DNA of 64,000 bases from a bacterium. Its GTDB lineage: Bacteria; Hinthialibacterota; Hinthialibacteria; Hinthialibacterales; Hinthialibacteraceae. The DNA lies in the NCBI GenBank assembly GCA_016125385.1, contig WGLV01000006.1, positions 1 to 64,000 of the forward strand, written 5' to 3'. Numbering within the stretch: position 1 is the stretch's first letter; each line of letters opens with the position of its first letter. Below are positions 8,264-17,825 of this stretch, one piece after another. The notes below the pieces were generated by a model that worked only from the letters and a program-made list of their open reading frames with translations, ran no database searches and was not told where the DNA came from. The position numbers and the translations under genes are program-made.

Positions 8264-9376
8264 TTACACCAGTCCCCGCTTCGCCAGCTCCTGCGAGGCG
8301 GCGTCGAACAGGTCTTTCGCTTCGACGGTGCGCGACCATTCAATGATCTCCCGCATTCCATCTTCCAGCGAGACGCGCGGCTGATAACCCAGCCGCGACT
8401 GAATCTTCGAGATATCGGCGTAACAGTGGCGCGTATCGCCCTTGCGGTACTTGCCGGTGATCTCGGGCTGAATCGGCGAATCGTAAATCTTCGCCAGTGT
8501 TTCGGCGATTTCCCTGATCGGGGTCATCTTGCCCGTGCCGAGGTTGAATACCTGGTAGTTCGCCTCGTCTTTTTCCATCGCCAGCAGGTTCGCCTGCGCC
8601 ACGTCATGCACCGAGACGAAATCGCGCGATTGCAGACCGTCTTCATAAATCACCGGCGGATTTCCGTTGGCCAGCCGGCTCATAAAGATCGCGATCACGC
8701 CGGTGTAGGGGTTCGACAGCGACTGGCGCGGGCCGAACACGTTGAAATAACGCAACGCCACCGCGGGAATCGAGTACGTCCGCCCGATGCTGAGCGTCAT
8801 GTCTTCCTGATCACGCTTGGTGATGGCGTAGATCGCGCGGCAGTCCTGAGCCGTTGACTCCGGCGTGGGGACGGGGTCCATCACCGCGCCGCAGTGCGGG
8901 CATTCATGCTCCCAGCGGGCGCTGGCCAGTTGTTCTTCTTCACGGAACTCCGGCTTGACGGCCCCGTGTTCGGGGCACGCGCAGAGCCCTTCGCCATAGC
9001 TCGACTGCGACGCCGCCACGATGATCTTCTGAACGGAATGATTCGTGTTGGCCAGCAGGTCGAGCAGGTTGGCGGTTCCGCCGGTGTTCACGTCGACGTA
9101 ATGCTTGACCTGGTATTGCGATTGCCCCATGCCGACGGCGGCGGCTTCGTGAAAGACGATCTCCTGGCCTTTCAGCGCGCTTTCCAGCGCGTCCATGTCG
9201 CGCACGTCGCCCTGGATGAATTCCGCCTCGGCGTTGAGATGGGCGGGTTTTTCGCGATTGGGGTGAACCTGTGGATCGAGGTTGTCGAAGATACGGACCT
9301 GATGGCCGCGTTCGACCAGTTCATCCACGATGTGCGAGCCGATGAATCCCGCGCCGCCGGTGACAAGTACTTTCAT
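8264..9376 (-). CDS. NAD-dependent nucleotide-sugar epimerase with zinc-ribbon-like insert
   Basis: A 370-residue extended SDR enzyme. It has an N-terminal TGGAGFIGSH NAD-binding loop, 'FHEAAAV', the catalytic Y183-x-x-x-K187 (shifted downstream by an insert) and 'ALRYFNVFGPRQ'. These place it with UDP-glucose 4-epimerase-like proteins. Between the Ser region ('SQSSYGEG') and the Tyr is an insert of about 45 residues with two cysteine pairs, C132-x-C134 and C159-x-x-C162, probably a zinc knuckle; a subfamily of such epimerases exists. A GGAG box precedes the ATG. The gene overlaps the upstream membrane glycosyltransferase by 4 bp (ATGA), so it probably supplies its sugar donor. Confidence 0.85.
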   Translation of the reverse strand: MKVLVTGGAGFIGSHIVDELVERGHQVRIFDNLDPQVHPNREKPAHLNAEAEFIQGDVRDMDALESALKGQEIVFHEAAAVGMGQSQYQVKHYVDVNTGGTANLLDLLANTNHSVQKIIVAASQSSYGEGLCACPEHGAVKPEFREEEQLASARWEHECPHCGAVMDPVPTPESTAQDCRAIYAITKRDQEDMTLSIGRTYSIPAVALRYFNVFGPRQSLSNPYTGVIAIFMSRLANGNPPVIYEDGLQSRDFVSVHDVAQANLLAMEKDEANYQVFNLGTGKMTPIREIAETLAKIYDSPIQPEITGKYRKGDTRHCYADISKIQSRLGYQPRVSLEDGMREIIEWSRTVEAKDLFDAASQELAKRGLV

Positions 9377-11307
9377 GGTGCGTCTCCTTCTGGTTTGTCG
9401 TCGTATAAAAACAGGTGGCCGATCGAGAAGGCGTCGTCGCCTTCTTTCGGCAGAATTCGGATCTGGTCGTACCCGCCCTCCGATACCTCCGGTGGAACCG
9501 CGAATACGCGCGACGCCATGCCGCGCTTTACGGCCGGATTTTCGGGAACGGGCGTCTCCAGTAGGGTGTCACCGCCGCGGCGGTATTGCATTGTATAAAG
9601 GTCGTTGCTGTCGAGGCTGATTTCGATCCAGGGTTCGTGATGAACCCCGCCCAGGTTAATTGTGAGTCCATCCTCGAAGAAAACGAAGGTATCCTCATGG
9701 TCCCAGTCGATTTCATTTGGCAGACGCCGGCTCAGATCGTCCAGCGTGATCGTGCTCCACGGCTCGCTCTGGTAATATTCGCGGTCGATCCAGTGTGAAT
9801 ACAGCCCCAGGTTCATTTTGACGATCGCCGCCCATCGCGCCGCCGAAAATAACGGCCCGCTGGTGATGAGCCGCAGCTTTTCGTAATATTTCGCCAGGTT
9901 CGGGTCTCGAAACTTCAACTCACCGCTTCGTATGGTCTCGATGTAGCCTTCGGGAACCATACGCCAGAAATGGCCGATGCGCTGGTGAAAATCGCGCCGC
10001 GCCGGCAGCCGCGCCAGCAGGGGGTCGGTCAGCGCGAATACGTCGACGAAGTGAATTTCCGGCCCGCCGTAAAATCCCATCAGCCCCATGTTGCCCTGTT
10101 TGATGATGTCGCCTTCGTGGGCGCGGGTCTCCCTGACGAATTTCACCATCCATTCCGAGGAGAATTTCTCTCCAACAGGAACCTTCATCAGTCCGGTTCG
10201 CTGGTAATACTCGGCGCGTTCGTCGGCGATGCCATAGTCGTCGATGGGCTTGTTAATATTGATGCCGTATTCCACACCGCTTAAAAACGAAGGATTCGGC
10301 GCCGCGAAGCCCAGCGCGATCAAAACCGCCAGCGCCGCCCACAGCCGCCATGCGCGCGGATCCGCCTGCTCGCGCCCCCAGGCCAGCGCCGCGCAGAAGA
10401 AGGGTACCGACAGCATGCGCCCGCTCATGAAATCGCCGCCCGCCTTGACGATGTACGCCAGGTACAACACGGTTCCCGCCGCCAGCGCGCCGCGCCGCGT
10501 ATCGCGCGTCATGCACGCCAGCGCGATAAAGCCGGCGATCACCGTCAGCGTGACCGGATCGCGCCGCAGTGAATTCATCAGGTATTGAAAACCGTGTTCG
10601 AGCAGCCACGCCTGCGGCAGGCCGCTGCCGAGCTTCGCGTAGGCCGTGTTAGGGAAAGGAAAACCGTAATAGACCACCGAAAACGCTTCCCATGCGATGA
10701 ACGGCGTAAAGCCCAGCGCCGCCAGCCCGGCGTGTTTCCAACTCCGGTTCCGGTAAAACGTGTGCGCCAGCGCGGGCGCCACGATCAGAATTTCGTCCAT
10801 GCGGTTCAGCGTGATGAGCGACGCCAGCAGCGACAGCCTGAACAGGGTGCGCGGCGTCGGCTCGCCGCTCAGATAGAGCCCCCAGAAGAGCGCCATCAGG
10901 GCGTAAGACAGTGGATTCTCCAGACCGGAGGTCCCATAGTCGATGAAGGCTTTGGAGAGTATGCACATCGCCAATACCAGCAGCGCCGCGCCTTCGCTCG
11001 CCGTGAGGCGGAACGCGGCGTACAGCACGGCGAACAGGGTGAGCCCGATCGAGGTGAGAATCGCGGCGTAATACGTCTCGCCGGTTATCAATCGCCCGAA
11101 GGCGATGACGAACATCCACAACGGATGCGTGTACGCCTGTACGCGCTCATCCACGTTCCAGCGCAAGCCGTATCCGTGAAATAAATTGTCGACCGTCCGG
11201 TAGGTGATAAAGGCGTCGTCGCACAGCCACGCGGTCTTGAACAGAATCACCGCCAGCAGGCCCACGATCAGCGCCAATAACAGTTGGGTTTCCGATTTCC
11301 GGCTCAT
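9373..11307 (-). CDS. Multi-spanning GT-C-type membrane glycosyltransferase
   Basis: A 644-residue protein. The N-terminal ~390 residues hold about 10 membrane helices; the rest is a soluble domain. The first outer loop carries 'CDDAFITYRTVDNLFHG' and then 'VDERVQAYTHPLW', the acidic-pair motif of bacterial GT-C enzymes related to mycobacterial arabinofuranosyl transferases, which use polyprenyl-phosphate sugars. I infer sugar transfer outside the cytoplasmic membrane; the acceptor is unknown. ATG at 11307 is used, with a TTG directly before it. It is translationally coupled to the downstream epimerase and probably forms one transcript with the 11436-14219 gene, 128 bp upstream. Confidence 0.7.
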   Translation of the reverse strand: MSRKSETQLLLALIVGLLAVILFKTAWLCDDAFITYRTVDNLFHGYGLRWNVDERVQAYTHPLWMFVIAFGRLITGETYYAAILTSIGLTLFAVLYAAFRLTASEGAALLVLAMCILSKAFIDYGTSGLENPLSYALMALFWGLYLSGEPTPRTLFRLSLLASLITLNRMDEILIVAPALAHTFYRNRSWKHAGLAALGFTPFIAWEAFSVVYYGFPFPNTAYAKLGSGLPQAWLLEHGFQYLMNSLRRDPVTLTVIAGFIALACMTRDTRRGALAAGTVLYLAYIVKAGGDFMSGRMLSVPFFCAALAWGREQADPRAWRLWAALAVLIALGFAAPNPSFLSGVEYGININKPIDDYGIADERAEYYQRTGLMKVPVGEKFSSEWMVKFVRETRAHEGDIIKQGNMGLMGFYGGPEIHFVDVFALTDPLLARLPARRDFHQRIGHFWRMVPEGYIETIRSGELKFRDPNLAKYYEKLRLITSGPLFSAARWAAIVKMNLGLYSHWIDREYYQSEPWSTITLDDLSRRLPNEIDWDHEDTFVFFEDGLTINLGGVHHEPWIEISLDSNDLYTMQYRRGGDTLLETPVPENPAVKRGMASRVFAVPPEVSEGGYDQIRILPKEGDDAFSIGHLFLYDDKPEGDAP

Positions 11308-11435
11308 CAAGGTTCAGATTCCATCGCGCGTCTGATCGCGTCTTCTAAAAGACGTTCGGATCCCAAAGCGATTTTCAATTCATGGTAAAGATCGATCCGA
11401 ATACCACGCGGATTTTTTAATGTTCAATACGATCT

Positions 11436-14219
11436 CTAACTGGGATACCCCTGCGGGCGCAACGCGCACTTCAGGATTCTCTCCGAGCCGTCGTGGAAAC
11501 GCAGCGTAATTCGCATCATAGTCCCGTCCGGGATGTAGTCGCCGAAATAGGGATTCGCCGCGTACAGCCGCAATCGCACCGGTCGATCGATCGTTACGTT
11601 CATGGGGGCTCCGTACTTCACCCATTTCGTCGGCTCTTCGCCGATCGCGAGCGGCAACAGTTTCCACGTGACCTGACTCGTCCTGGTCGTCCACATGTTG
11701 GTTATCATCCTCCCGGCGGGGACCGGTTCCTCAACCAGATCAATCGAGTCAAGCGTTTTGCCAAGGCAATCCGGACCGAGCCACACGCCGAATTCCAGAT
11801 CGCGCAACTGATCGGGCGCCCAGTCGCTTTTGCCGACCCGGTCGGTGGAGACGTCAACGTACCAGGCGCGTGTTTCGCTCCCGTGCCGCGTAACGATCAG
11901 CCAGGCCGTCCCGGCGATCGCCGCCGCGATCAGGACGCCGCTCGCCCAGCGCGCCGTGCGTTTCGACAGAATGAGCCGCCTCAGGCGTTTCAGAGTGCGT
12001 GCGCGGCCTTCCATCATCCTGAACGAGCCGTTTGATGCCATCGCGGCGATCAGAATCAGCGCGGAAATGATCGAGACGGCGTATCCCGCGTAGTCGATCC
12101 ATTCCGCCGCGTAACGCAGTTCCACGTTGCCGTTCCCGGTCTGGAACGCGATATACCGGCCCGCGTCGGCCGGGTCGTCTGCACGAATATACTGTTGAAT
12201 GGGCGCGGGTTCGCCATTGACGAAAGCCTTCCATTTGCGATACCGCGCTACGCCGACTCTCAACCAGGCGCCGCCATCCACCCCGCTGACGTGAAACGAG
12301 ATCCGGCCGGGTTCCTGACCGGTTAACTCTACCGTGGCGCCCGGCGCATTGAGAATCTCCCAGGGTTGGGCGCGGTATCCGGGCGCCTGGTAAGCGCCGA
12401 TCGACTCCCAGCGTCCGGTTTCGTTCAGGTCTAACGTCTTCATCTGTTGAAACGGCCACCACTCAAACGCCGTCACGTTACAGATCAGGTATTTCATCCC
12501 GCTCAGCCCGGGCGCGGTTAAATCGAGCCACGTCGAGCGGGTGTCGGCGATCATGGTGGGCATGTACTGCGGACCGACAATGGGCCAGCCCCGCGTGAAG
12601 GGAAGCGTCGAACCGAACGCCGCGTGTTCCACCCCCACTTTGGGGTAGAGCAGCGGCATGGCGAGATCGTCTTCATTGACCGGTTCGAAGCCTTGCGCGT
12701 CGATCCACTGCACCGCGTGAAGGTATTGTTCCTGGTACACGGCGTCGGTTTCCGAGGTGGAGATCGGAAAAGGATCGCGTAACGCCTGGTACTGATGGGC
12801 CATCTCGCGAATCAGAGGAAGCGTAAACGCCAGCGCCGCCGCCAGGGCGCAGAGGCGGACGGTTTGCCCGCCGATGGATGGATGCTCTCCCGCGATTTTG
12901 CGGGCGAAGACGGCGGTCATCGGGCCAACTCGCTCCAGCAGGTTCTTCGTCATGCCGCCCGCCAGAATCGCCCCCAGATAATACGAACATTCCCAGAACC
13001 GGTGCGCGGGCACGTGCGAAAATACGTATGCCGCCTTCGGGCTGAACAGCAGTTCGTATTTCCCCTCGTCCAGAATGAAGCCGCACAGCCCCGCCGCCGC
13101 GATCAGCGCGACGGGGCGCCGCGCCGAAAACGCGCCCCACGCCAGCGCGGCGATGATGAACAGATTCGCGATGGGCAGAAAATTGGCGTTCAGATGTCCG
13201 CTCAAAAGCCGAATCGCGAATACGCCGAGGTTCATCGGCATCATGCCATAGGGTTGCGTCCATCGGCTGCTGGCGATGAAGGGAACCAGCCACCAGGCGG
13301 TCAATCCGAATCCCAATGCGAAAAAAAGCAGATTTCGCCATTGACGGTGCAGATAGACCGGCGTGTTGCGCGTTTGCAACCACGCCGCCGCCGCCATCGC
13401 GCCTCCAAACAGCATCAGCGCCGGCAGCGCGAATACGTGGATCAGCAACGCGGCCATGATGAGCAGGGCGAGCCCGGCCATGCGCGGGCGCCCCGCGCCG
13501 CCGTGCATGAGCGTGGCGAGGTAAACCACTGTGATCGAAATCAGCGCGGTATCCAGCTCCTGCGAATAACCGCCGCAATGAAAAAAGACGAAATGATTGA
13601 GCGGGTCCAGCGTCAGAATCAGCCCCGTCAAAAACCCCGCGGCCACTCCGAACCAGCGCCGTGCGATGACGTAAGCCGCCCCCACGAAGAACGCCCAAGT
13701 CAGCGTGAGAAGCAGCTTATACGCCGCCGCCAGACCCAGCGTGTAAAACGTCAACGCCCGCAGCCCGCAATACAAAAGCGCCGCGCCGGGGGGGTACAGG
13801 TCGTTCAGGGGAATCCCCGCGCCGATCGAACCCGACCAGGGCAACAGCGTCCCCTGCTTGATCAGGGCCAACTCGGTCAGATAAAACCGCAGCATCACGC
13901 TGGTATGATCGATGGTGACGGGAAACCCCGGGGCCCAGAATCGATGGAACATCGCTGCTGAAACCGCCGCCAGCGCCAGCGGCGCCCACGCTTCGCGGAA
14001 AAACGCCCGTACGCGAGGAGACTGGATCCGTGCGGCCGCCCGCCCCAGCTCAGCCACGGCGCCCGCCGCGAGCAGAACGGCCCCCGCCCGCGCGAACGCC
14101 TCGAACCAGAACGGCGTCAACGGACCCGCCGCCGCGCCGGCTTCGCCCGCGGCCCAAGCCAGCGCCGTGACGGCGGTGAAAAGGGCGTAGGCAAGCGTCC
14201 GTGTCAGGAGAGGATTCAT
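11436..14219 (-). CDS. Very large polytopic membrane protein, YfhO/GT-C-like
   Basis: About 927 residues. Roughly the first 470 contain some 12 membrane helices, with an outer-loop motif 'GIPLNDLYPPGAAL' and an acidic 'TIDHTS' like those of YfhO-type and other GT-C membrane proteins. A long soluble part follows (about 480-740) with a YfhO-like beta-rich section ('GRISFHVSGVDGGAWLRVGV', 'YRKWKAFVNGEPAPIQQY'). Two more helices lie near residues 735 and 790, then a C-terminal soluble domain. The 'W.a.vNG' wording is typical of YfhO family tails. Function is inferred as glycosyl transfer or glycan export. ATG at 14219 is preferred (weak GGAAG upstream); 14231 is an alternative. Confidence 0.6.
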   Translation of the reverse strand: MNPLLTRTLAYALFTAVTALAWAAGEAGAAAGPLTPFWFEAFARAGAVLLAAGAVAELGRAAARIQSPRVRAFFREAWAPLALAAVSAAMFHRFWAPGFPVTIDHTSVMLRFYLTELALIKQGTLLPWSGSIGAGIPLNDLYPPGAALLYCGLRALTFYTLGLAAAYKLLLTLTWAFFVGAAYVIARRWFGVAAGFLTGLILTLDPLNHFVFFHCGGYSQELDTALISITVVYLATLMHGGAGRPRMAGLALLIMAALLIHVFALPALMLFGGAMAAAAWLQTRNTPVYLHRQWRNLLFFALGFGLTAWWLVPFIASSRWTQPYGMMPMNLGVFAIRLLSGHLNANFLPIANLFIIAALAWGAFSARRPVALIAAAGLCGFILDEGKYELLFSPKAAYVFSHVPAHRFWECSYYLGAILAGGMTKNLLERVGPMTAVFARKIAGEHPSIGGQTVRLCALAAALAFTLPLIREMAHQYQALRDPFPISTSETDAVYQEQYLHAVQWIDAQGFEPVNEDDLAMPLLYPKVGVEHAAFGSTLPFTRGWPIVGPQYMPTMIADTRSTWLDLTAPGLSGMKYLICNVTAFEWWPFQQMKTLDLNETGRWESIGAYQAPGYRAQPWEILNAPGATVELTGQEPGRISFHVSGVDGGAWLRVGVARYRKWKAFVNGEPAPIQQYIRADDPADAGRYIAFQTGNGNVELRYAAEWIDYAGYAVSIISALILIAAMASNGSFRMMEGRARTLKRLRRLILSKRTARWASGVLIAAAIAGTAWLIVTRHGSETRAWYVDVSTDRVGKSDWAPDQLRDLEFGVWLGPDCLGKTLDSIDLVEEPVPAGRMITNMWTTRTSQVTWKLLPLAIGEEPTKWVKYGAPMNVTIDRPVRLRLYAANPYFGDYIPDGTMMRITLRFHDGSERILKCALRPQGYPS

Positions 14220-14273
14220 CCCGTCTTCCATGAGTTTCGATTCGGGCGTCGCGCCCGTCCGGGTATGGTATAA

Positions 14274-14340
14274 ATTTCCGGCGGGAAATGAAACGGCGCC
14301 GCTTCCCTCACTCTCCATCCACCCCGCCGAATGCTACAGT
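14274..14340. promoter_or_regulatory. Divergent promoter region between two membrane glycosyltransferase genes
   Basis: The 164-bp gap at 14220-14383 serves both genes. An inverted repeat ATTTCC-N4-GGAAAT is at 14274-14289. An extended -10 for the rightward gene, TGCTACAGT, is at about 14332-14340. Neither is experimentally supported; no clear -35 is visible. Confidence 0.3.
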
Positions 14341-14383
14341 AATGCCTGTCTTATAAGATCGTTCACGGCATAACCATGGAATT

Positions 14384-16609
14384 ATGACGGGTGAACCGTT
14401 GGAATCCAACGCACTGAATCAATCTCAATCAGATTCCGCCCAATCGCCTCGGCGCCTCGGCCGCCGCGCGATTCAGACCGGGTTACGGCGCGGTCTGTTC
14501 GCGGCGCCGGTGCTGCTCGCGCTGTATTTCGAGTGGCGTTTTTACAGCAAGGCGCATGGCCTGCCGCTGGATGACGGCTACATCTATCTGCAATACGTCA
14601 AAAACCTCGCCGCCGGACAGGGCCTCAGCTTCAACCCGGGCGAGATCAGCTTCGGCGTCACCAGTTTTCTTTACGCCGTGCTCTGCGGCTTTCTCCACAG
14701 CGTGACGCCTTTCTGGGACGCCATCACCGCCATGCAGGTGGCCGGCGCGGGCGCTCATCTGGCGCTGGTGATACTCATTCAGTGCGTGGTTTACGCTGAA
14801 ACCCGTAACCTGACGCTGGCGTCGTTTTGCGGGTGGGGCGTCGCCGCCTGCCGAGCGTTTTATTTTACCGGACCCGCCGGGCTTGAGACCACGCTTTTTC
14901 ACTTCATGACGCTGGCGTCGTTCGGCGGCTTGCTGATGACGCGGCTGCATCCCGCCTGGCGCGGATTATTGTGCGGGCTGCTGTATCTCACTCGGCCCGA
15001 GGGGCTTCTCGTCGCGTGCGGCTATCTGTTTTTCCTTTTAACGTCCCCGTTCATCATTCGTCCCGCCGGCGGCGAACGCGGATGGAAGCCATTACTGATC
15101 CACGCGGCATATTTCGTCGCCGCGTTTCTGATGGTTGTGCTGCCGTATGAGTTGTACGTCTATTATCACAGCGGTTTGTGGCTGCCCACCACCTTCTATG
15201 GAAAACTGCTGTCGCACAATGATTTCACCGGCTGGCCCATCGGCAAGAAGATCCGCGAGGGCTTCTTCTCAATGACCAAAGGGTACGAAGCGGTGATTTA
15301 TCAGGACCCGACTCAGGCTTCGTATTGCATTCTTCTCGCCCTGAGCGTGTTCTCGCTGCTGCTATTCTGTTTCCGTTGTGGATCGAGCGCCATCGATCCG
15401 CGCCGCTTCGCGGCGCGCACCGTGATGTTTTCCTTTTTTCTGCTGCCGGTGATGTACGGCGCCGCGTTTCATACCAGCGCCCAGTTCGGCGGGTACGCCG
15501 CGCGCTACGTGCAGGTGCTCATCGTTCTGTTTTTCGTTGAGGGCGCCTTCGCATTGTCGGCGCTGATCGATTGGGCGGCGCGGTGGATCGCAACCCCGTC
15601 GCGGCGCTGCTGGGCGCGTAATCTGGCGGCGCTGGCGTTCGCCGCACCCATGCTGTACGTCATCATGACCACCGTGTTCGAGCGCCTGCCTTATGACCTC
15701 GATTATCACCATTTCAACGTGGTTGAGCGTCAGGGCGTTCGCATGCAGGCCGCCCGCTGGCTGCGTGAAAATACGCCTGAATCGGCGCGCCTGCTGCTGG
15801 GCAGCACCGGGCTGGGCGTGATCGGCGCTTACAGCGAACGCTACTGCAAAGATGAAGGCGGCCTGATCAATCCCGACATTTTCCCCTACCTGCAAAACTT
15901 CAGCGATTTCGCGCCCCACTGGTTTAACATGATGGAATACATGAAGGCCGAGCGCCTGACGTATTACACCACCTACGTCAAGAACATGATCCATAACCCG
16001 ATTACCCATCCCACGCGGTTCACCACGCTGGCGGGCCGCGTCTTCGATCAGAAACTGCTCGACGATCCGGTGAATGACGAAGTCGGCGAGATCCGCATCT
16101 TTCGCTTTGAGGCCCCCGAACTATACGACTTGTGGGACGATACGGCTCACTACATGCGCGCGCTCGACCGCAATCCCGAAGCCCCCGTCATCGAAGGACG
16201 CATCGTTCAGACTGAATGGAACGGACGCCGCGTGGTGGCGCTCTCCGGGCGCGAGGCCCATTACCTCGAAGCCCAGTACGATCTCATCATGCCAACCAAC
16301 GCTCGTTTGTCCGCCAGCCTGGCGATCGACGTCCCCGAGCGTGATTACGGAGCCGGCGAGTGGGTGCGGTTCAATATGTACGTCGATCGCCATAATCAGC
16401 GCGAGGTGGTCTTTTCCGAAACCTTCGATGTGCGCGATCTCCCCCGCCGCGAGCCCTTCAAACGGGTTGAGCTCGATCTCAGCCGCTACAGCGGTCAGTA
16501 CGTGACCTTCTGCCTTGCGGCGGGAACGGCTTTAATGCCCGAGCCGGGGCCCTACTGGATGGGCTGGATCGATCCGCGTCTCGATTCAGCGGACGATGTT
16601 CAGCCCTGA
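14384..16609 (+). CDS. GT-C-type membrane glycosyltransferase with soluble C-terminal domain
   Basis: A 741-residue protein. The first ~40 residues are cytoplasmic and basic, then about 10 membrane helices run to residue ~430. The first outer loop has 'LDDGYIYLQYVKNLAAGQG', the same acidic-pair plus aromatic motif as the 9373-11307 protein, and 'TRPEG' stands after helix 5, also typical. The C-terminal ~300 residues are soluble and include a beta-sandwich-like stretch ('GAGEWVRFNMYVDRHNQ'). Predicted to move a sugar from a polyprenyl carrier on the outer face of the membrane. It stands just before obg, but an 86-bp gap separates them. Confidence 0.65.
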   Translation: MTGEPLESNALNQSQSDSAQSPRRLGRRAIQTGLRRGLFAAPVLLALYFEWRFYSKAHGLPLDDGYIYLQYVKNLAAGQGLSFNPGEISFGVTSFLYAVLCGFLHSVTPFWDAITAMQVAGAGAHLALVILIQCVVYAETRNLTLASFCGWGVAACRAFYFTGPAGLETTLFHFMTLASFGGLLMTRLHPAWRGLLCGLLYLTRPEGLLVACGYLFFLLTSPFIIRPAGGERGWKPLLIHAAYFVAAFLMVVLPYELYVYYHSGLWLPTTFYGKLLSHNDFTGWPIGKKIREGFFSMTKGYEAVIYQDPTQASYCILLALSVFSLLLFCFRCGSSAIDPRRFAARTVMFSFFLLPVMYGAAFHTSAQFGGYAARYVQVLIVLFFVEGAFALSALIDWAARWIATPSRRCWARNLAALAFAAPMLYVIMTTVFERLPYDLDYHHFNVVERQGVRMQAARWLRENTPESARLLLGSTGLGVIGAYSERYCKDEGGLINPDIFPYLQNFSDFAPHWFNMMEYMKAERLTYYTTYVKNMIHNPITHPTRFTTLAGRVFDQKLLDDPVNDEVGEIRIFRFEAPELYDLWDDTAHYMRALDRNPEAPVIEGRIVQTEWNGRRVVALSGREAHYLEAQYDLIMPTNARLSASLAIDVPERDYGAGEWVRFNMYVDRHNQREVVFSETFDVRDLPRREPFKRVELDLSRYSGQYVTFCLAAGTALMPEPGPYWMGWIDPRLDSADDVQP

Positions 16610-16695
16610 TTCCGGCTACAATTCGTTTTGTAAAGTTCAATCAGTTTCAGAGAGGATTCGGCCTGAGTACGGCGCGGGCCGGGCGAGAGTCAACC

Positions 16696-17787
16696 ATGCC
16701 TCAACAGGAAGGTTCGTTCATCGACCGCATTAAACTGCGGCTCAAAGCGGGAGACGGCGGCGCCGGCGCGGTGTCGTTCCGTCATGAAAAATACGTCCAG
16801 CTGGGCGGTCCCGACGGCGGCGACGGCGGCAAGGGCGGCTCCGTGATTCTGCGCGTCAATACCGGCCTTAATACGCTGGAAAAACTCCACTCCCAGTCGT
16901 TTTATCACGCTCAGGACGGTGAACGAGGCGGTAAAAACAATTGCACCGGCGCCAACGGCGCCGACATCGTGCTTGAGGTTCCCCCCGGTACGGTGGTGTT
17001 TAACGAAGAAACCGGGGAACTGGCGCTGGATATGGAAGATCACCCCGGCGGCGAAGCGGTTCTGCCCAAGGGGGGCGACGGCGGCAAGGGCAACACCCGG
17101 TTCGCCACCGCGACCAACCATGCGCCGCGCAAGGCGACTCCCGGCTGGCCCGGCGAAGAACTGACCGCCGTTCTCGAAATTAAAACCGTCGCTCAGGTGG
17201 GGCTGATCGGCCTGCCCAACGCGGGCAAGTCGACCCTGATCTCCTCAATCACCGGCGCCCGTCCGCGCGTGGCCGATTACCCGTTTACCACGCTTCAGCC
17301 GGTGCTGGGCGCCGTGCCGCTTGAAGACGGCGGCTGTTTCGTCATCGCCGACATCCCCGGCATCATCCAGGGCGCTCACGAGGGCGTGGGGCTGGGGCTC
17401 GACTTTCTGCGTCATATTGAACGCACCCGCATGCTGCTCTACGTGATCGAAATCTCGCCGCATGATCCCGACCAGCCCGCGCGGACGCTCCGCGATCTGC
17501 AACATGAAGTCCGCCAGTACAGCGAAGAGATTCTCAGCCGCCCGTTTCTGATCGCGCTCAACAAGGTCGATCTGCTCGACGATGAAGACGAACTCGCCCT
17601 GGTGCTCGACTCTTTCCGCGCCGAGTGGCCCGGACTGCCGCAAGATCGCGTCTTCGTGATTTCCGCCCGCGGCAAAACCAATACGGAAACACTCCGCAAA
17701 AAAATCATCTCTATGTATACTGAACTGGTTCGTCCCATCGAAAAACCGGACGAACCGGAACAACCCTTTCATCCCTTGAACGGATAG
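16696..17787 (+). CDS. obgE: Obg-family GTPase (ribosome assembly, stress control)
   Basis: A 363-residue GTPase. The glycine-rich Obg fold fills residues 1-160 ('KAGDGGAGAVSFRHEKY', 'GGDGGKGGSV'), followed by the G domain. Visible G motifs: G1 GLPNAGKS (172-179), G2 F-T-T (197-199), G3 D-I-P-G (219-222) and G4 N-K-V-D. Obg binds the large ribosomal subunit and responds to ppGpp in known cases. It is followed after 38 nt by proB, a frequent pairing in bacteria, so they likely form an operon. Confidence 0.97.
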   Translation: MPQQEGSFIDRIKLRLKAGDGGAGAVSFRHEKYVQLGGPDGGDGGKGGSVILRVNTGLNTLEKLHSQSFYHAQDGERGGKNNCTGANGADIVLEVPPGTVVFNEETGELALDMEDHPGGEAVLPKGGDGGKGNTRFATATNHAPRKATPGWPGEELTAVLEIKTVAQVGLIGLPNAGKSTLISSITGARPRVADYPFTTLQPVLGAVPLEDGGCFVIADIPGIIQGAHEGVGLGLDFLRHIERTRMLLYVIEISPHDPDQPARTLRDLQHEVRQYSEEILSRPFLIALNKVDLLDDEDELALVLDSFRAEWPGLPQDRVFVISARGKTNTETLRKKIISMYTELVRPIEKPDEPEQPFHPLNG

Positions 17788-17825
17788 GCTGGTGGAGGAG
17801 TCCGCCGGCGCCGCTGAATTCATCC

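Noticed and set aside
12795-13961. A 388-codon plus-strand frame inside the 927-residue membrane protein gene
   Set aside because: Low-complexity Arg/Gln/His composition, the mirror of Ala/Leu-rich membrane helices.
14483-14950. 155-codon minus-strand frame inside the 741-residue GT-C gene
   Set aside because: Antisense shadow; no start signal and no recognisable domain.
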